A model generated the notes under the pieces. It worked only from the letters and a program-made list of their open reading frames with translations, did not search any database and was not told the DNA's origin. From positions 1,601,189 to 1,665,188 of the forward strand of contig NZ_JACLCP010000001.1 in NCBI RefSeq assembly GCF_014243395.1: a stretch of 64,000 nucleotides of DNA, in the 5' to 3' direction. This DNA comes from Winogradskyella flava. Lineage in GTDB: Bacteria; Bacteroidota; Bacteroidia; Flavobacteriales; Flavobacteriaceae. A program made the position numbers and the translations under genes. Position 1 is the stretch's first letter. Each line of letters begins with the position of its first letter. This document shows, one piece after another, positions 1-8,409 of this stretch.

Positions 1-205
1 GTTTTCTACCAATAAATTGTTTTTCGACTAAGATATATTCGGCTTTTTCTAGGGCTTTAGTATGGCTCGCCAAATTACCGTCTGTCGCACCTAATAGTTC
101 TTTTAAGGTATTAAAATCAGCATACTCGTTTACCATAAGAATGGACATAATACCAAGTCGTATCCTATGATCAAAAAGTTTGTTTATGTTGGTAATGATG
201 CTCAT
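1..205 (-). CDS. Winged-helix DNA-binding regulator (partial)
   Basis: The gene is cut by the left edge; 68 codons are visible from an ATG at 205. The protein begins MSIITNINKLFDHRIRLGIM, then shows a turn and recognition-helix-like stretch (FNTLKELLGATDGNLASH) and the start of a basic wing (EKQFVGR). This order is that of a MarR/ArsR-like winged helix, probably the HTH_34 type. It is the last gene of a minus-strand set with a membrane protein and a lipoprotein upstream, an arrangement common in Flavobacteriaceae. A palindrome before the first gene (1225-1243) is a plausible autoregulatory site. Ligand and targets are unknown. Confidence 0.75.
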   Translation of the reverse strand, partial: MSIITNINKLFDHRIRLGIMSILMVNEYADFNTLKELLGATDGNLASHTKALEKAEYILVEKQFIGRK

Positions 206-209
206 ATAA

Positions 210-232
210 CTTCCGGCGAAAGCAGGAATCTC
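210..232. repeat. Degenerate TTCCxGC..GCAGGAA palindromic repeat
   Basis: The gap between the lipoprotein stop and the regulator start holds TTCCGGCgaaaGCAGGAA followed by TCTC. It is an imperfect hairpin of the same family as the perfect copy at 42145-42164 and the degenerate copy at 25153-25176. The shared layout points to a dispersed intergenic repeat, but only three copies are in view. Confidence 0.5.
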
Positions 233-238
233 TTTTGT

Positions 239-610
239 TTAATAAGTATTGTCAATTTCACTTTTAATTAAAATGGTGTCACTTAATATTTCAATAATTG
301 TTAAATCTTCAAGTGGGTAACCATTAGTGTAATACCCAAAGTCTTTTACTATGGTTTCACCATTTTGATGGTAGGAAATTCTGTAATTACCATCAATTTT
401 AGCAATGCCAGTCATATCAGAGCTATACTTAATTTCTTCTTCAGGTTTCAGAGAAATATATTTGCCGTCCTGGATTACCATAGGTTCAATTTTTAATGAA
501 TCAATTTCAAAACCTGTTTGATTAGAAATTTTGAAAATTGCCTCAACTTTGTTATTACAAGAAGAGAGTATTAAAAGTATTACTAATATTTTCAGCGTGT
601 TTTTTTTCAT
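239..610 (-). CDS. Small lipoprotein of unknown function
   Basis: This is a 123-residue protein with a lipoprotein signal: a Lys-rich N-terminus (MKKNT), a short hydrophobic core and a lipobox LSSC with the Cys at residue 18, followed by NNK. The mature part is polar and beta-rich by eye, with no motif I recognise. Its ATG overlaps the stop of the upstream membrane protein (607-610), so the two are probably translationally coupled. It is likely anchored in the inner or outer membrane facing the periplasm. Function is unknown; context suggests membership of the regulon of the adjacent winged-helix protein. Confidence 0.7.
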   Translation of the reverse strand: MKKNTLKILVILLILSSCNNKVEAIFKISNQTGFEIDSLKIEPMVIQDGKYISLKPEEEIKYSSDMTGIAKIDGNYRISYHQNGETIVKDFGYYTNGYPLEDLTIIEILSDTILIKSEIDNTY

Positions 611-1215
611 CTATCATACTTAAAATGCATCCAACTCCCATAAATAATATGCATAATTCCAAAACCTAAGATCCAAAGCCAAAACCCAGAACCAGGATAA
701 TAACTAGCGACTAGTCCAAGAATGATTTCAATATATCCTAAATATTTAATGTCTCCAATACTATATTTTGAAGCACTTACTAAAGCAAGTCCGTAAAATA
801 TAAGCATTAATCCACCAGTTTGGCCATATCGTCCTTGATTTAGAATGATGAGGCAGTAAATACCGCCAACCACAAGAGGAATTAAAAAATTAATTAATAA
901 TCGTTTAGAAGAACCGTCCCATATTTTTTCGTCATTCTTTTTTGCTTTTTGTGTTGTAAGTATGATTCCTGTTAAGGCACTTAAAAATGCTACCATAGCG
1001 AGCACAAACATACATGTCCAAAATACCCACCCATGAAAGATATATAATGTACCATCACTTTTTGCAATTACCAACCAATAAGCTATAGCTGCACCAATTA
1101 AGGCATAAATACCGGCTAAAACGCCTGACAAGCCACTTAACGAAATAAAACGAGACGACTTGTTCATTAGGTTTTTAATCTCGCTGATGTCTTTTAAATA
1201 ATCTTCGTTGCTCAT
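607..1215 (-). CDS. Multi-pass membrane protein, first gene of regulator operon
   Basis: The protein has 202 residues if it starts at MSNEDYLKDI (ATG at 1215). The frame stays open to 1239, but the extra residues (MYFKVLFI) run into a palindrome and are unlikely to be translated. About six hydrophobic segments are visible after a soluble N-terminal helix, including AGIYALIGAAIAYWLV and LIFYGLALVSASKYSIG. No catalytic motif is apparent. Families like this often sit directly upstream of small winged-helix regulators in Flavobacteriaceae; the function is not known to me. The stop overlaps the next start by 4 bp. Confidence 0.65.
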   Translation of the reverse strand: MSNEDYLKDISEIKNLMNKSSRFISLSGLSGVLAGIYALIGAAIAYWLVIAKSDGTLYIFHGWVFWTCMFVLAMVAFLSALTGIILTTQKAKKNDEKIWDGSSKRLLINFLIPLVVGGIYCLIILNQGRYGQTGGLMLIFYGLALVSASKYSIGDIKYLGYIEIILGLVASYYPGSGFWLWILGFGIMHIIYGSWMHFKYDR

Positions 1216-1224
1216 AATAAAAAG

Positions 1225-1243
1225 TACTTTGAAATACAAAGTA
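1225..1243. promoter_or_regulatory. Perfect palindrome TACTTTG-N5-CAAAGTA (candidate operator)
   Basis: Two perfect 7-bp arms separated by AAATA lie 10 bp upstream of the first gene of the operon ending in the winged-helix regulator. Read on the minus strand, one arm sits inside TTACTTTG, which resembles the Bacteroidota -7 element. A dimeric regulator bound here would block the promoter. This is inferred from symmetry and position only. Confidence 0.45.
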
Positions 1244-1326
1244 AATGAATTTATTTCAATTCAGCAAAACAATTTTAGAAGATATTAACTAAATTTATGC
1301 TCTAACAATTAAATACATTTAATAGT

Positions 1327-1671
1327 ATGATCGGATTACTTTTAACAATAGCGAATATAGCAGGTGGTGTATTACTAGGACTTGCTACATTAGATAAATG
1401 GGATGGAGAAAGTAATTTTTTTAATAAGATTGCTGGCGTCTTAGCACCATTTCAGACTGTAATTGGAGGTGCACTTGTGGTGTTACCAATATTAAAATTT
1501 AATCTTCTGGGCTTGGTAAGTATCTTGGGAGGGATTTTATTGTTAACGCATGTTTTTGGCAAAGTGCCAGCCTTAGAAACCAGTCTAAGGAAAATATCTG
1601 CTAAGCTCATGCCTTTTAAAGCGATTATCGGAATTGTACTTATTGTACTTGGTGTTTTGAGTTTATTTTAG
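1327..1671 (+). CDS. Small four-helix membrane protein, unknown
   Basis: This 114-residue protein is almost entirely hydrophobic, with about four transmembrane segments and an internal similarity: VLAPFQTVIGGALVVLPIL and LMPFKAIIGIVLIVLGVL have the same pattern about 60 residues apart, suggesting an inverted or tandem two-helix duplication. A TACATTTA element at 1314-1321 just upstream may be the -7 box. The next gene starts 6 bp after the stop, so they may be co-transcribed. I do not recognise the family and assign no function. Confidence 0.6.
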   Translation: MIGLLLTIANIAGGVLLGLATLDKWDGESNFFNKIAGVLAPFQTVIGGALVVLPILKFNLLGLVSILGGILLLTHVFGKVPALETSLRKISAKLMPFKAIIGIVLIVLGVLSLF

Positions 1672-1677
1672 TTTGAT

Positions 1678-2064
1678 TTGAATCCAGCAGAAGCTTACAT
1701 ATTAAAACAGCAAGAACCCTATAAATCTATCTTACTTCAACTACAAGCTATTGTTGAAGCCGTAGCTCCAGACTCTGAATTATTATATAAATGGCGAATC
1801 CCTTTTTACTATTGCAATGGTATTCCCCTATGCTATTTTAATCAATCCAAGGATTATGTAGATCTAGCTTTTTGGCACTTTGACCAAATGGATGCCTTTA
1901 CTGAATATTTTGTCGATGCCAATCGAAAATCGATACGGTCACTACGCTATAAATCCGTAGAAGATATTAATGATGAGGTCGTGGTATACGTGCTTCAAAA
2001 GCAATTGGAGATCAACACAAATCCGTTTAAACTAATTTTAAAGCCTAAACAATCTAAAAGGTAG
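1678..2064 (+). CDS. DUF1801 domain protein (YdhG-like)
   Basis: A 128-residue soluble protein read from a TTG start at 1678; no in-frame ATG lies upstream before the previous stop. The pattern near the N-terminus (EPYKSILLQLQAIVEAV), the central YKWRIPFYYCNGIPLCYF and the C-terminal helix match the DUF1801 family, small SCP-like alpha/beta proteins of unknown biochemical role. The C-terminus is basic (KPKQSKR). Its last 11 bp overlap the end of kdsA on the other strand, so the two genes converge with overlapping stops and no terminator between them. Confidence 0.7.
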   Translation: MNPAEAYILKQQEPYKSILLQLQAIVEAVAPDSELLYKWRIPFYYCNGIPLCYFNQSKDYVDLAFWHFDQMDAFTEYFVDANRKSIRSLRYKSVEDINDEVVVYVLQKQLEINTNPFKLILKPKQSKR

Positions 2065-2866
2065 CAACCACTTTCCTGATGGCTACTAAATTGGTCAATA
2101 AAGGTTCTAAATTATCTAAATGTAACATATTGGCGCCATCACTTTTAGCGTTGGATGGATCAAAGTGTGTTTCAATAAATAAACCATCGACATTATTTAC
2201 AACACCAGCTCTAGCGATGGTTTCAATCATATCTGGTCGTCCACCAGTAACTCCAATACTCTGATTGGGTTGCTGTAAAGAATGGGTGACATCCAATACC
2301 GTAGGTGCATATTTTCTCATGGTTGGGATACCTCTAAAATCCACAATCATATCTTGATAACCAAACATGGTACCTCTATCTGTTATCCATGCGTTTTCAT
2401 TACCAGCATCTTTTACTTTTTGAACGGCATGCTTCATGGCTTCAGGACTCATAAATTGTCCTTTTTTAAGGTTCACTACCTTACCTGTTTTTGCAGCTGC
2501 AACGACCAAATCTGTTTGTCTCACTAAGAACGCAGGTATTTGTAATACATCTACAAATGCCGCAGCCATTTCAGCATCAGATACTTCATGAATATCCGTA
2601 ACAGTTGGGACGTCAAAAGTTTCTGAAACTTTCTTTAGAATTTTTAGTGCTTTTTCGTTGCCTATTCCTGTAAAACTGTCGATTCTACTTCTGTTGGCTT
2701 TTTTAAAACTACCTTTAAAAACGTATGGAATTTCAAGTTTGTCCGTAATGGTAATGACTTTCTCAGCAATACGAAGTGCCATGTCTTCCCCTTCTATAGC
2801 GCAAGGCCCACAAAGTAAAAAGAAATTATTGGAGTCGGTATGTTTTAGTTTTGGAATAGAAATCAA
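2054..2866 (-). CDS. kdsA: 3-deoxy-8-phosphooctulonate synthase
   Basis: KDO-8-phosphate synthase condenses phosphoenolpyruvate with arabinose 5-phosphate in the cytoplasm, the first committed step to the KDO of lipid A-core. The 270-residue length is normal for the family. Visible hallmarks are the LLCGPCAIEGED motif, the FKGSFKKANRS loop, TDIHE, QIPAFLVRQTD, KKGQFMSPE and the C-terminal ETHFDPSNAKSDGANML. Cys22 in GPCAIE is the position that marks metal-dependent KdsA enzymes, where metal-independent ones have Asn. A TATCTTTG -7 element lies on the minus strand at 2892-2899. It converges on the DUF1801 gene with an 11-bp overlap. Confidence 0.97.
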   Translation of the reverse strand: MISIPKLKHTDSNNFFLLCGPCAIEGEDMALRIAEKVITITDKLEIPYVFKGSFKKANRSRIDSFTGIGNEKALKILKKVSETFDVPTVTDIHEVSDAEMAAAFVDVLQIPAFLVRQTDLVVAAAKTGKVVNLKKGQFMSPEAMKHAVQKVKDAGNENAWITDRGTMFGYQDMIVDFRGIPTMRKYAPTVLDVTHSLQQPNQSIGVTGGRPDMIETIARAGVVNNVDGLFIETHFDPSNAKSDGANMLHLDNLEPLLTNLVAIRKVVATF

Positions 2867-2891
2867 AGCTTAAGACTTAAATATTAAGCCA

Positions 2892-2899
2892 CAAAGATA
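2892..2899 (-). promoter_or_regulatory. kdsA promoter -7 element (TATCTTTG)
   Basis: On the minus strand the sequence reads TTATCTTTGTGG 26 bp upstream of the kdsA start, a full match to the Bacteroidota TAnnTTTG element. Confidence 0.55.
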
Positions 2900-2904
2900 A
2901 CATT

Positions 2905-3264
2905 TTAAAACACCTTTTTTATACTGTTTCTTATGATCCAAAGTGACATTACAAAATTCCCAACGACCAATGCGCCACCATAAAATAAAATGCGTTTAGC
3001 CGATTCGGACCAATCTACAATATTTAAGATATCAGCGAGATAAGCTAATATGAGATAAGACGATAAGCAGACAAACACAATGCCTAAGGAAAAATTTAAT
3101 TTTCCGCTGGGTTTAATCAATTGCCAAATAAATGGAATGCCAAATAACAAAATAGGATAGGCTGAAATACCTTCAAGTTTATTAACGTCAGTAAACCAAC
3201 AAACGATTACTGATAAAAAATACAGATAAGGAATAAACTTGGTGTATTTGCTAATTGTATGCAT
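2905..3264 (-). CDS. Four-helix membrane protein of unknown function
   Basis: A 119-residue protein if the start is the ATG at 3264 (MHTISKYTKF); the frame extends to 3282 with an alternative MAYIFT start. Four hydrophobic segments can be seen (FIPYLYFLSVIVCW, YPILLFGIPFIWQL, LGIVFVCLSSYLILAY and FYGGALVVGNFVMSLWII), ending in a basic tail. It resembles the N-terminal part of lysoplasmalogenase-like (YhhN) membrane proteins in hydropathy only, too weakly for an assignment. It lies upstream of kdsA in the same orientation, but kdsA has its own promoter in the 38-bp gap. Confidence 0.55.
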   Translation of the reverse strand: MHTISKYTKFIPYLYFLSVIVCWFTDVNKLEGISAYPILLFGIPFIWQLIKPSGKLNFSLGIVFVCLSSYLILAYLADILNIVDWSESAKRILFYGGALVVGNFVMSLWIIRNSIKKVF

Positions 3265-3425
3265 CGTGAAAATGTAAGCCACTAGAGAATAAATAGTCCA
3301 ATTAGCCTTTGATTTTCAACGTAGGCTGCTACTATTAATCATATGATTTTAACGTAAGATACGAACTCAAATTGTCTGATTTCCAAAATATAACATATAA
3401 TTAACGCAATGCCAATAATAAGATG

Positions 3426-3433
3426 TACCTTTG
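3426..3433 (+). promoter_or_regulatory. typA promoter -7 element (TACCTTTG)
   Basis: TACCTTTG matches TAnnTTTG and lies 24-31 bp before the chosen typA start at 3457. It falls inside the longer open frame that begins at 3409, which argues that the upstream ATG is not used. Confidence 0.6.
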
Positions 3434-3456
3434 CGCGCTTTAAATCAGCATCTGTT

Positions 3457-5256
3457 ATGACTAAGATTAAAAATATTGCCATTATTGCGCACGTTGATCA
3501 CGGTAAAACTACCTTGGTAGATAAGATAATGTACCATTGTCAGTTATTCCGCGAAAATGAAAATACTGGAGACTTGATTCTAGATAATAATGATTTGGAA
3601 CGCGAGCGCGGAATAACCATTACCTCAAAAAATGTTTCTGTCGTTTACAGGGATACTAAAATCAATATTATTGATACTCCTGGTCACGCGGATTTTGGAG
3701 GAGAAGTAGAGCGTGTTCTGAACATGGCTGATGGTGTTTTGTTGTTGGTTGATGCATTTGAGGGACCAATGCCACAAACACGTTTTGTATTGCAAAAGGC
3801 TATTGATCTAGGACTGAAACCTTGTGTTGTCATAAATAAGGTCGATAAGGAAAATTGCACACCAGACGAAGTTCACGAAAAGGTGTTTGATTTAATGTTC
3901 GAACTAGGTGCTGAAGAATGGCAATTGGATTTTCCTACGGTTTATGGTTCTGCAAAGAACAACTGGATGAGTGACGATTGGAAAGATGAAACTGAAAATA
4001 TTGAGCCTCTATTGGATATGGTTATTGAGCATATTCCGGAACCAAAAATTCAGGAAGGAACGACACAAATGTTGATTACCTCTTTAGACTTTTCATCATT
4101 TACAGGACGAATTGCTATTGGCCGTTTAACAAGAGGAACTTTAAAAGCCAATCAGCAAATTTCTTTAGTAAAGAGGGATGGTTCGATCGTAAAAAGTAAG
4201 ATTAAGGAATTACATACGTTTGAAGGTTTAGGACGCAAGAAAGTAGATGGCGTACAAGCGGGTGATATTTGTGCTATTGTTGGCTTGGAAGGCTTTGAAA
4301 TTGGCGATACCGTTGCCGATTTAGAAAATCCCGAAGGTCTAAAGACTATTGCGATTGATGAGCCTACAATGAGTATGCTATTTACCATAAACGATTCACC
4401 ATTCTTTGGTAAGGATGGAAAATTTGTAACATCAAGACATATTAAAGAGCGCTTGACTAAAGAGCTTGAAAAGAACCTGGCGTTAAGGGTTGAAGAAACG
4501 GATAGCGCAGACAAATTCATGGTATTTGGTCGTGGTGTATTGCATTTATCGGTTTTAATCGAGACGATGCGTCGCGAGGGTTATGAGCTCCAAATTGGTC
4601 AGCCACAAGTTATTATTAAAGAAGTTGATGGTATAAAATGCGAACCATTTGAGGAAATGACTATCGATTTACCAGAAAATGTATCTGGTAAAGCTATAGA
4701 AATGGTGACGATGCGTAAGGGTGAAATGTTGAGTATGGAAGCCAAAGGAGATCGTATGGTCTGTGAATTCATTGTGCCGTCAAGAGGTATTATAGGTTTA
4801 CGTAATCAATTGTTAACTGCTACGGCTGGTGAGGCTATTATGGCCCACCGTTTTGTGGACTATAGACCTCTTAAAGGTGGAATACCAGAACGTCAGAATG
4901 GATCCTTAGTATCAATGGAAAACGGACAAGCTATTCCTTATTCTATTGATAAATTACAGGATAGAGGTAAGTTCTTTGTAGATCCGGGAGAAGATATTTA
5001 TGAGGGTCAAGTCATAGGTGAGAATTCTCGTGGAGATGATATGGTAGTTAATGTCACAAAGACCAAGAAATTGAGTAATGTGCGTTCATCTGGAGCTGAT
5101 GATAAGGCTAAGATTGTACCTGCAATTAAATTCTCCTTAGAAGAAGCTTTAGAATATATTCAGAAAGATGAATATGTTGAGGTAACACCAAATCATTTAA
5201 GATTACGTAAGGTCTTATTGAAAGAGGTAGATCGTAAGCGTAACAAGAATTTATAA
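3457..5256 (+). CDS. typA: Translational GTPase TypA/BipA
   Basis: BipA is a ribosome-binding GTPase of the EF-G family that helps 50S assembly and stress or cold adaptation. With the start at 3457 the protein has 599 residues, the usual size. The G domain shows AHVDHGKT (residues 11-18), the switch [23 protein letters not shown] and NKVD. Domains II and III follow, and the C-terminal BipA-specific region includes [20 protein letters not shown]. The frame is open back to 3409, but a TACCTTTG promoter element sits in that extension. A strong hairpin with a T-run at 5281-5309 ends the transcript. Confidence 0.96.
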   Translation: MTKIKNIAIIAHVDHGKTTLVDKIMYHCQLFRENENTGDLILDNNDLERERGITITSKNVSVVYRDTKINIIDTPGHADFGGEVERVLNMADGVLLLVDAFEGPMPQTRFVLQKAIDLGLKPCVVINKVDKENCTPDEVHEKVFDLMFELGAEEWQLDFPTVYGSAKNNWMSDDWKDETENIEPLLDMVIEHIPEPKIQEGTTQMLITSLDFSSFTGRIAIGRLTRGTLKANQQISLVKRDGSIVKSKIKELHTFEGLGRKKVDGVQAGDICAIVGLEGFEIGDTVADLENPEGLKTIAIDEPTMSMLFTINDSPFFGKDGKFVTSRHIKERLTKELEKNLALRVEETDSADKFMVFGRGVLHLSVLIETMRREGYELQIGQPQVIIKEVDGIKCEPFEEMTIDLPENVSGKAIEMVTMRKGEMLSMEAKGDRMVCEFIVPSRGIIGLRNQLLTATAGEAIMAHRFVDYRPLKGGIPERQNGSLVSMENGQAIPYSIDKLQDRGKFFVDPGEDIYEGQVIGENSRGDDMVVNVTKTKKLSNVRSSGADDKAKIVPAIKFSLEEALEYIQKDEYVEVTPNHLRLRKVLLKEVDRKRNKNL

Positions 5257-5280
5257 TTGAGTTTATAAACTAAATATTTA

Positions 5281-5309
5281 AAGAGAATGTATTTTACATT
5301 CTCTTTTTT
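5281..5309 (+). terminator. Rho-independent terminator after typA
   Basis: AAGAGAATGT and ACATTCTCTT form a perfect 10-bp stem with a 5-base loop, followed by a run of T. It starts 24 bp after the typA stop and overlaps the spurious upstream extension of the next small gene. Confidence 0.8.
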
Positions 5310-5337
5310 GTTTTCTTATATTTACAAAAAAAGCAAT

Positions 5338-5532
5338 ATGACACTTCTTTATTTCGATCCAGGTTTAGGAGCTATGATAATTCAAACTATTATAGCTGCC
5401 GTTGCAGGAGTGATTCTTTTCTCCAAAAACCTGATGCATAAGATCAAAGTGTTTTTAGGCATAGGCAAACCAATTGAGGACGATGTTTTTGATGATATAG
5501 ATATTAAAGATTCCGATAAAGAAAACAACTAA
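5338..5532 (+). CDS. Small single-pass membrane protein (YFDPG family)
   Basis: A 64-residue protein starting MTLLYFDPGLGAMIIQ at 5338. The frame is open from 5287, but that extension is the typA terminator. It has one transmembrane helix (IIQTIIAAVAGVILFSKNL), a basic cytoplasmic-side stretch (HKIKVFLGIGK) and an acidic tail (DDVFDDIDIKDSDKE). From memory, small proteins with a Y-[LF]-DPG-[SL]-G N-terminus recur beside methyltransferase and membrane-sulfatase genes in many bacteria; their function is undescribed as far as I know. The next gene starts 5 bp downstream. Confidence 0.7.
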   Translation: MTLLYFDPGLGAMIIQTIIAAVAGVILFSKNLMHKIKVFLGIGKPIEDDVFDDIDIKDSDKENN

Positions 5533-5537
5533 CCCAA

Positions 5538-6920
5538 GTGAACGCCAAAAACGCTCATGCTTCTTCGTTTAGAGATCCTTCCGGTTATATTTTTGTTGAG
5601 GATGGAAAAATAAATCGTGTCATAAATCCAATATATTTTGAGCAATATAAAGCATTGAGAGATAGCGGTTTCTACCAGAACCTTATTAAAAATGATTTGC
5701 TCATTGCTCATAAGGAGATTTCAAGTTCCGAAGACAATGTTGTCATTCAAGCAGAGAAAATCCCTTTTATAACGTATCCTTACGAGTGGAGCTTCAATAT
5801 GTATAAAGAAGCCGCTTTGCTAATCTTAAGACTTCAGAAATATAGTTTAGAGCATGGTTTCTCTTTAAAGGATGCAACGGCTTTCAATATTGCCTTTCAT
5901 AAAAGCAAGGCGATATTTATTGATACCTTATCTTTTGATTTTTATGAGGAGGATTCACCGTGGCGCGCCTATAAGCAATTTATCATGCATTTCTTTGGAC
6001 CATTGGTTTTAGCACATTATCATGGTGCGCAGCAGTTAAAGTTATTGAGTAATTTTATTGATGGTATTCCGGTAAAGATGATAAGCTCAATGTTGCCTTT
6101 AAAGACCAAATTGAGCCCGCTGTTATATTCTAATATCCATTTACTGGCCAAGTTGGAAGATAAACATAACGAAGACTATAAAGGAGAGGCAAAGGCAGGA
6201 AAACTTACAAAAAAGGGGCAACTCAATATTATTGAGAGTCTTTATGGTTATATTAAGAAATTAGAATTAAAGGAAGCTTCGGAATGGGGTAATTATTACG
6301 ATAAAATCAACTATTCGGATGAGGCATTCGTTGAGAAATCTAGAATTATCAATGATTGGGTAAACACCTTACAACCAAAAAGTTTGATTGATATTGGAGG
6401 TAACGATGGTACGTTTGTAAGAAAGCTAGAACAATCCGTTGAAACCGCTTTGGTCTGCGATATTGATAATAATGCTATAGACTTTAATCATAAAACGATG
6501 AAATTAGCCAAGGAAGATTATATGCTTCCTTTTGTGTTGGATGTATTAAATCCATCAGCGGCAATTGGTCTTAATAATACGGAGCGTGATTCGTTTTTGG
6601 ATCGTGTTAAGGCGTTCGCTCCAGATATCACCCTGGCATTGGCCGTGATACATCATATGTCTTTATCTGGCAATGTACCTTTTGATCGATCTGCTGAGTT
6701 TTTCGCCACGTTCTCAGAACATCTCATTATTGAGTTTCCTAAACGTGAGGATTCTTGGGTAAAGCGACTTTTAAAAAATAAGATGGATTTTAAGGATCAT
6801 TTTGGGTTTTATAATTTGGTAGAATTCAAGAATTCCTATCAGAAGTATTTTAATATTCTTGAAGAAGAAGTGGTCGCTGATTCGGAGCGTATTTTGTTTT
6901 TAATGGAAGTTAAACAATGA
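5538..6920 (+). CDS. Kinase-like / SAM-dependent methyltransferase fusion (NoeA-like)
   Basis: A 460-residue soluble protein from a GTG start at 5538. The C-terminal half is a class I methyltransferase: LIDIGGNDGTF is motif I (about residues 283-293), followed by acidic VCDIDNNAI and later ITLALAVIHHM. The N-terminal half has a pattern resembling the catalytic loop of kinase-like folds: LKDATAFN (D112, N117), then FIDTLSF (D129), the spacing seen in D-x4-N ... D of aminoglycoside/choline kinase-type enzymes. Annotated relatives are usually called nodulation-protein-like methyltransferases. It overlaps the next gene by 4 bp (ATGA). Kinase activity is inference; methyltransferase fold is firm. 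Confidence 0.75.
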   Translation: MNAKNAHASSFRDPSGYIFVEDGKINRVINPIYFEQYKALRDSGFYQNLIKNDLLIAHKEISSSEDNVVIQAEKIPFITYPYEWSFNMYKEAALLILRLQKYSLEHGFSLKDATAFNIAFHKSKAIFIDTLSFDFYEEDSPWRAYKQFIMHFFGPLVLAHYHGAQQLKLLSNFIDGIPVKMISSMLPLKTKLSPLLYSNIHLLAKLEDKHNEDYKGEAKAGKLTKKGQLNIIESLYGYIKKLELKEASEWGNYYDKINYSDEAFVEKSRIINDWVNTLQPKSLIDIGGNDGTFVRKLEQSVETALVCDIDNNAIDFNHKTMKLAKEDYMLPFVLDVLNPSAAIGLNNTERDSFLDRVKAFAPDITLALAVIHHMSLSGNVPFDRSAEFFATFSEHLIIEFPKREDSWVKRLLKNKMDFKDHFGFYNLVEFKNSYQKYFNILEEEVVADSERILFLMEVKQ

Positions 6921-8389
6921 AAAGGTTTAGAGATAAAATTATTAGCTTTATCAATAGTGAAAAAGAGGCGCCATTTCTCTTAGCGTTTATATGTGGGTTT
7001 ACACCAATGATATTTCATTATGCAAATAATTATTGGTCCGTTAATTCTTGGTTACATTTAGGATACTTCACTTTGTCTTTCTTGGGTACGTCGTTTTTAA
7101 TTTGTTTATCAATATACTACAGTTTCAACAATACAATAGCTATAAAGAAGCATGTTAGCCATGCACTGCTGGTTCTAGTATTGCTTTTTGCATTTTTGTT
7201 TTTGTGGTATACTTTTTTTATGAATTTTAACCGCGGAATGGCTCTTTTTTGTGTTGTCTCAGTTTTAGGCTATTTTCTTTGGCGAAATCCTAGAAAGAAC
7301 TATAAGAAGATTGTAGTTTTCTTTTTTGCCTTTTCAAGTCTTTCTTTTTTTAGAACTGTTATTCATATGTATGAAGATGTAAAACCAGATTATTGGTTAA
7401 GGCAAAGTGATGACATTGAAAATGTGCAATTCAAATCTTTTCCTAACGTTTATATGATTCAACCTGATGGTTATGTTGCACAAAGCACGATGGAAAAAAG
7501 TCCATACAATTATCAAAATGATTTATTTGATTGGTTACGAAATAACGAGTTTAAAGTTTATGATAACTTCAGGAGTAATTATCCAGCTAGCTTAACATCG
7601 AATGCATCTTTGTTTAATATGAAACATCATAAGTTCGCAGATATGATTTTTCCAGAAATAGAGATGGCTAATGCAAGAGAATCTATAACAACGTCCAATG
7701 CGGTAGCCAATATTTTTAAAAATAATGGCTATGAAACCTATTTTATAGCTGAGGATGAATACTTTCAACAAAATAAAAAACAAGAAGTTTTTGATTATTA
7801 TAATATTGCGATAGATGATTTTCCGTTGAATAGCAAAGGGGACGATACGGTTAAGGATGTTCTAGCTGACTTAAAGTTGGTGATGCATGATAGCGATAAT
7901 CCAAAATTCTTCTTTGTAGAGAAATTATTGCCACATCACGTAGGTTTTTATAAAACCGATGAATCTGTAGTACAAGAACGAGATAGATATATAGAGAGAA
8001 TCAAAGAAGTGAATTTATGGTTGAAGACAACGATTAAGTATATTACAGAGCATGATGAAAATAGTATAATCATAATTTTAGCGGATCATGGCGGTTGGGT
8101 TGGATTAAAAAGTTTTAATCATTTGTTTTCGGCTAGGGAGTCAGAATTGATTACCTCGACTTTTTCAAATATTTCTGCAATAAAGTGGAATGGAAATTTG
8201 ATTAAAAACTATGATACAGCTTTAAGGACTAATGTGAATATTTTTCGTGTTTTATTTTCGGCATTAAGTGAAAATCCTAAGTATTTAGAATCTTTAGAGG
8301 ATGATTCTAGCTACAATTTAAGACTGAACTCACTCGGAATAAAGCGTGTGAAAAAGCTTATTGATGGTGAGGGTAGAATAATTCAATAA
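6917..8389 (+). CDS. Membrane sulfatase/phosphotransferase-like enzyme (alkaline phosphatase superfamily)
   Basis: A 490-residue protein with about five N-terminal transmembrane helices (roughly residues 18-155) followed by an extracytoplasmic catalytic domain. The domain opens with FPNVYMIQPDGYV (metal-site Asp region), then SNYPASLTSNASLFNM, the nucleophile Ser/Thr region, PKFFFVEKLLPHHVGF, and the metal ligands in LADHGGWVG. The architecture is like phosphoethanolamine or phosphoglycerol transferases (EptA/LtaS) and other membrane sulfatase-like proteins. The likely job is to add to or remove from a surface glycan or lipid a phospho- or sulfo-group; the substrate is not shown. It is translationally coupled to the methyltransferase fusion upstream. 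Confidence 0.75.
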   Translation: MKRFRDKIISFINSEKEAPFLLAFICGFTPMIFHYANNYWSVNSWLHLGYFTLSFLGTSFLICLSIYYSFNNTIAIKKHVSHALLVLVLLFAFLFLWYTFFMNFNRGMALFCVVSVLGYFLWRNPRKNYKKIVVFFFAFSSLSFFRTVIHMYEDVKPDYWLRQSDDIENVQFKSFPNVYMIQPDGYVAQSTMEKSPYNYQNDLFDWLRNNEFKVYDNFRSNYPASLTSNASLFNMKHHKFADMIFPEIEMANARESITTSNAVANIFKNNGYETYFIAEDEYFQQNKKQEVFDYYNIAIDDFPLNSKGDDTVKDVLADLKLVMHDSDNPKFFFVEKLLPHHVGFYKTDESVVQERDRYIERIKEVNLWLKTTIKYITEHDENSIIIILADHGGWVGLKSFNHLFSARESELITSTFSNISAIKWNGNLIKNYDTALRTNVNIFRVLFSALSENPKYLESLEDDSSYNLRLNSLGIKRVKKLIDGEGRIIQ

Positions 8390-8409
8390 ATAATTAAAGG
8401 GACAATATC

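Noticed and set aside
2079..2873. Three short plus-strand open frames opposite kdsA
   Set aside because: They are antisense shadows of the conserved kdsA gene.
3409..3456. An N-terminal extension of typA (MPIIRCTFARFKSAS)
   Set aside because: It contains the TACCTTTG promoter element, and the family starts at [18 protein letters not shown].
4152..4520. A 122-codon open frame on the minus strand inside typA
   Set aside because: It is the antisense shadow of the conserved GTPase; no start signals or family features.
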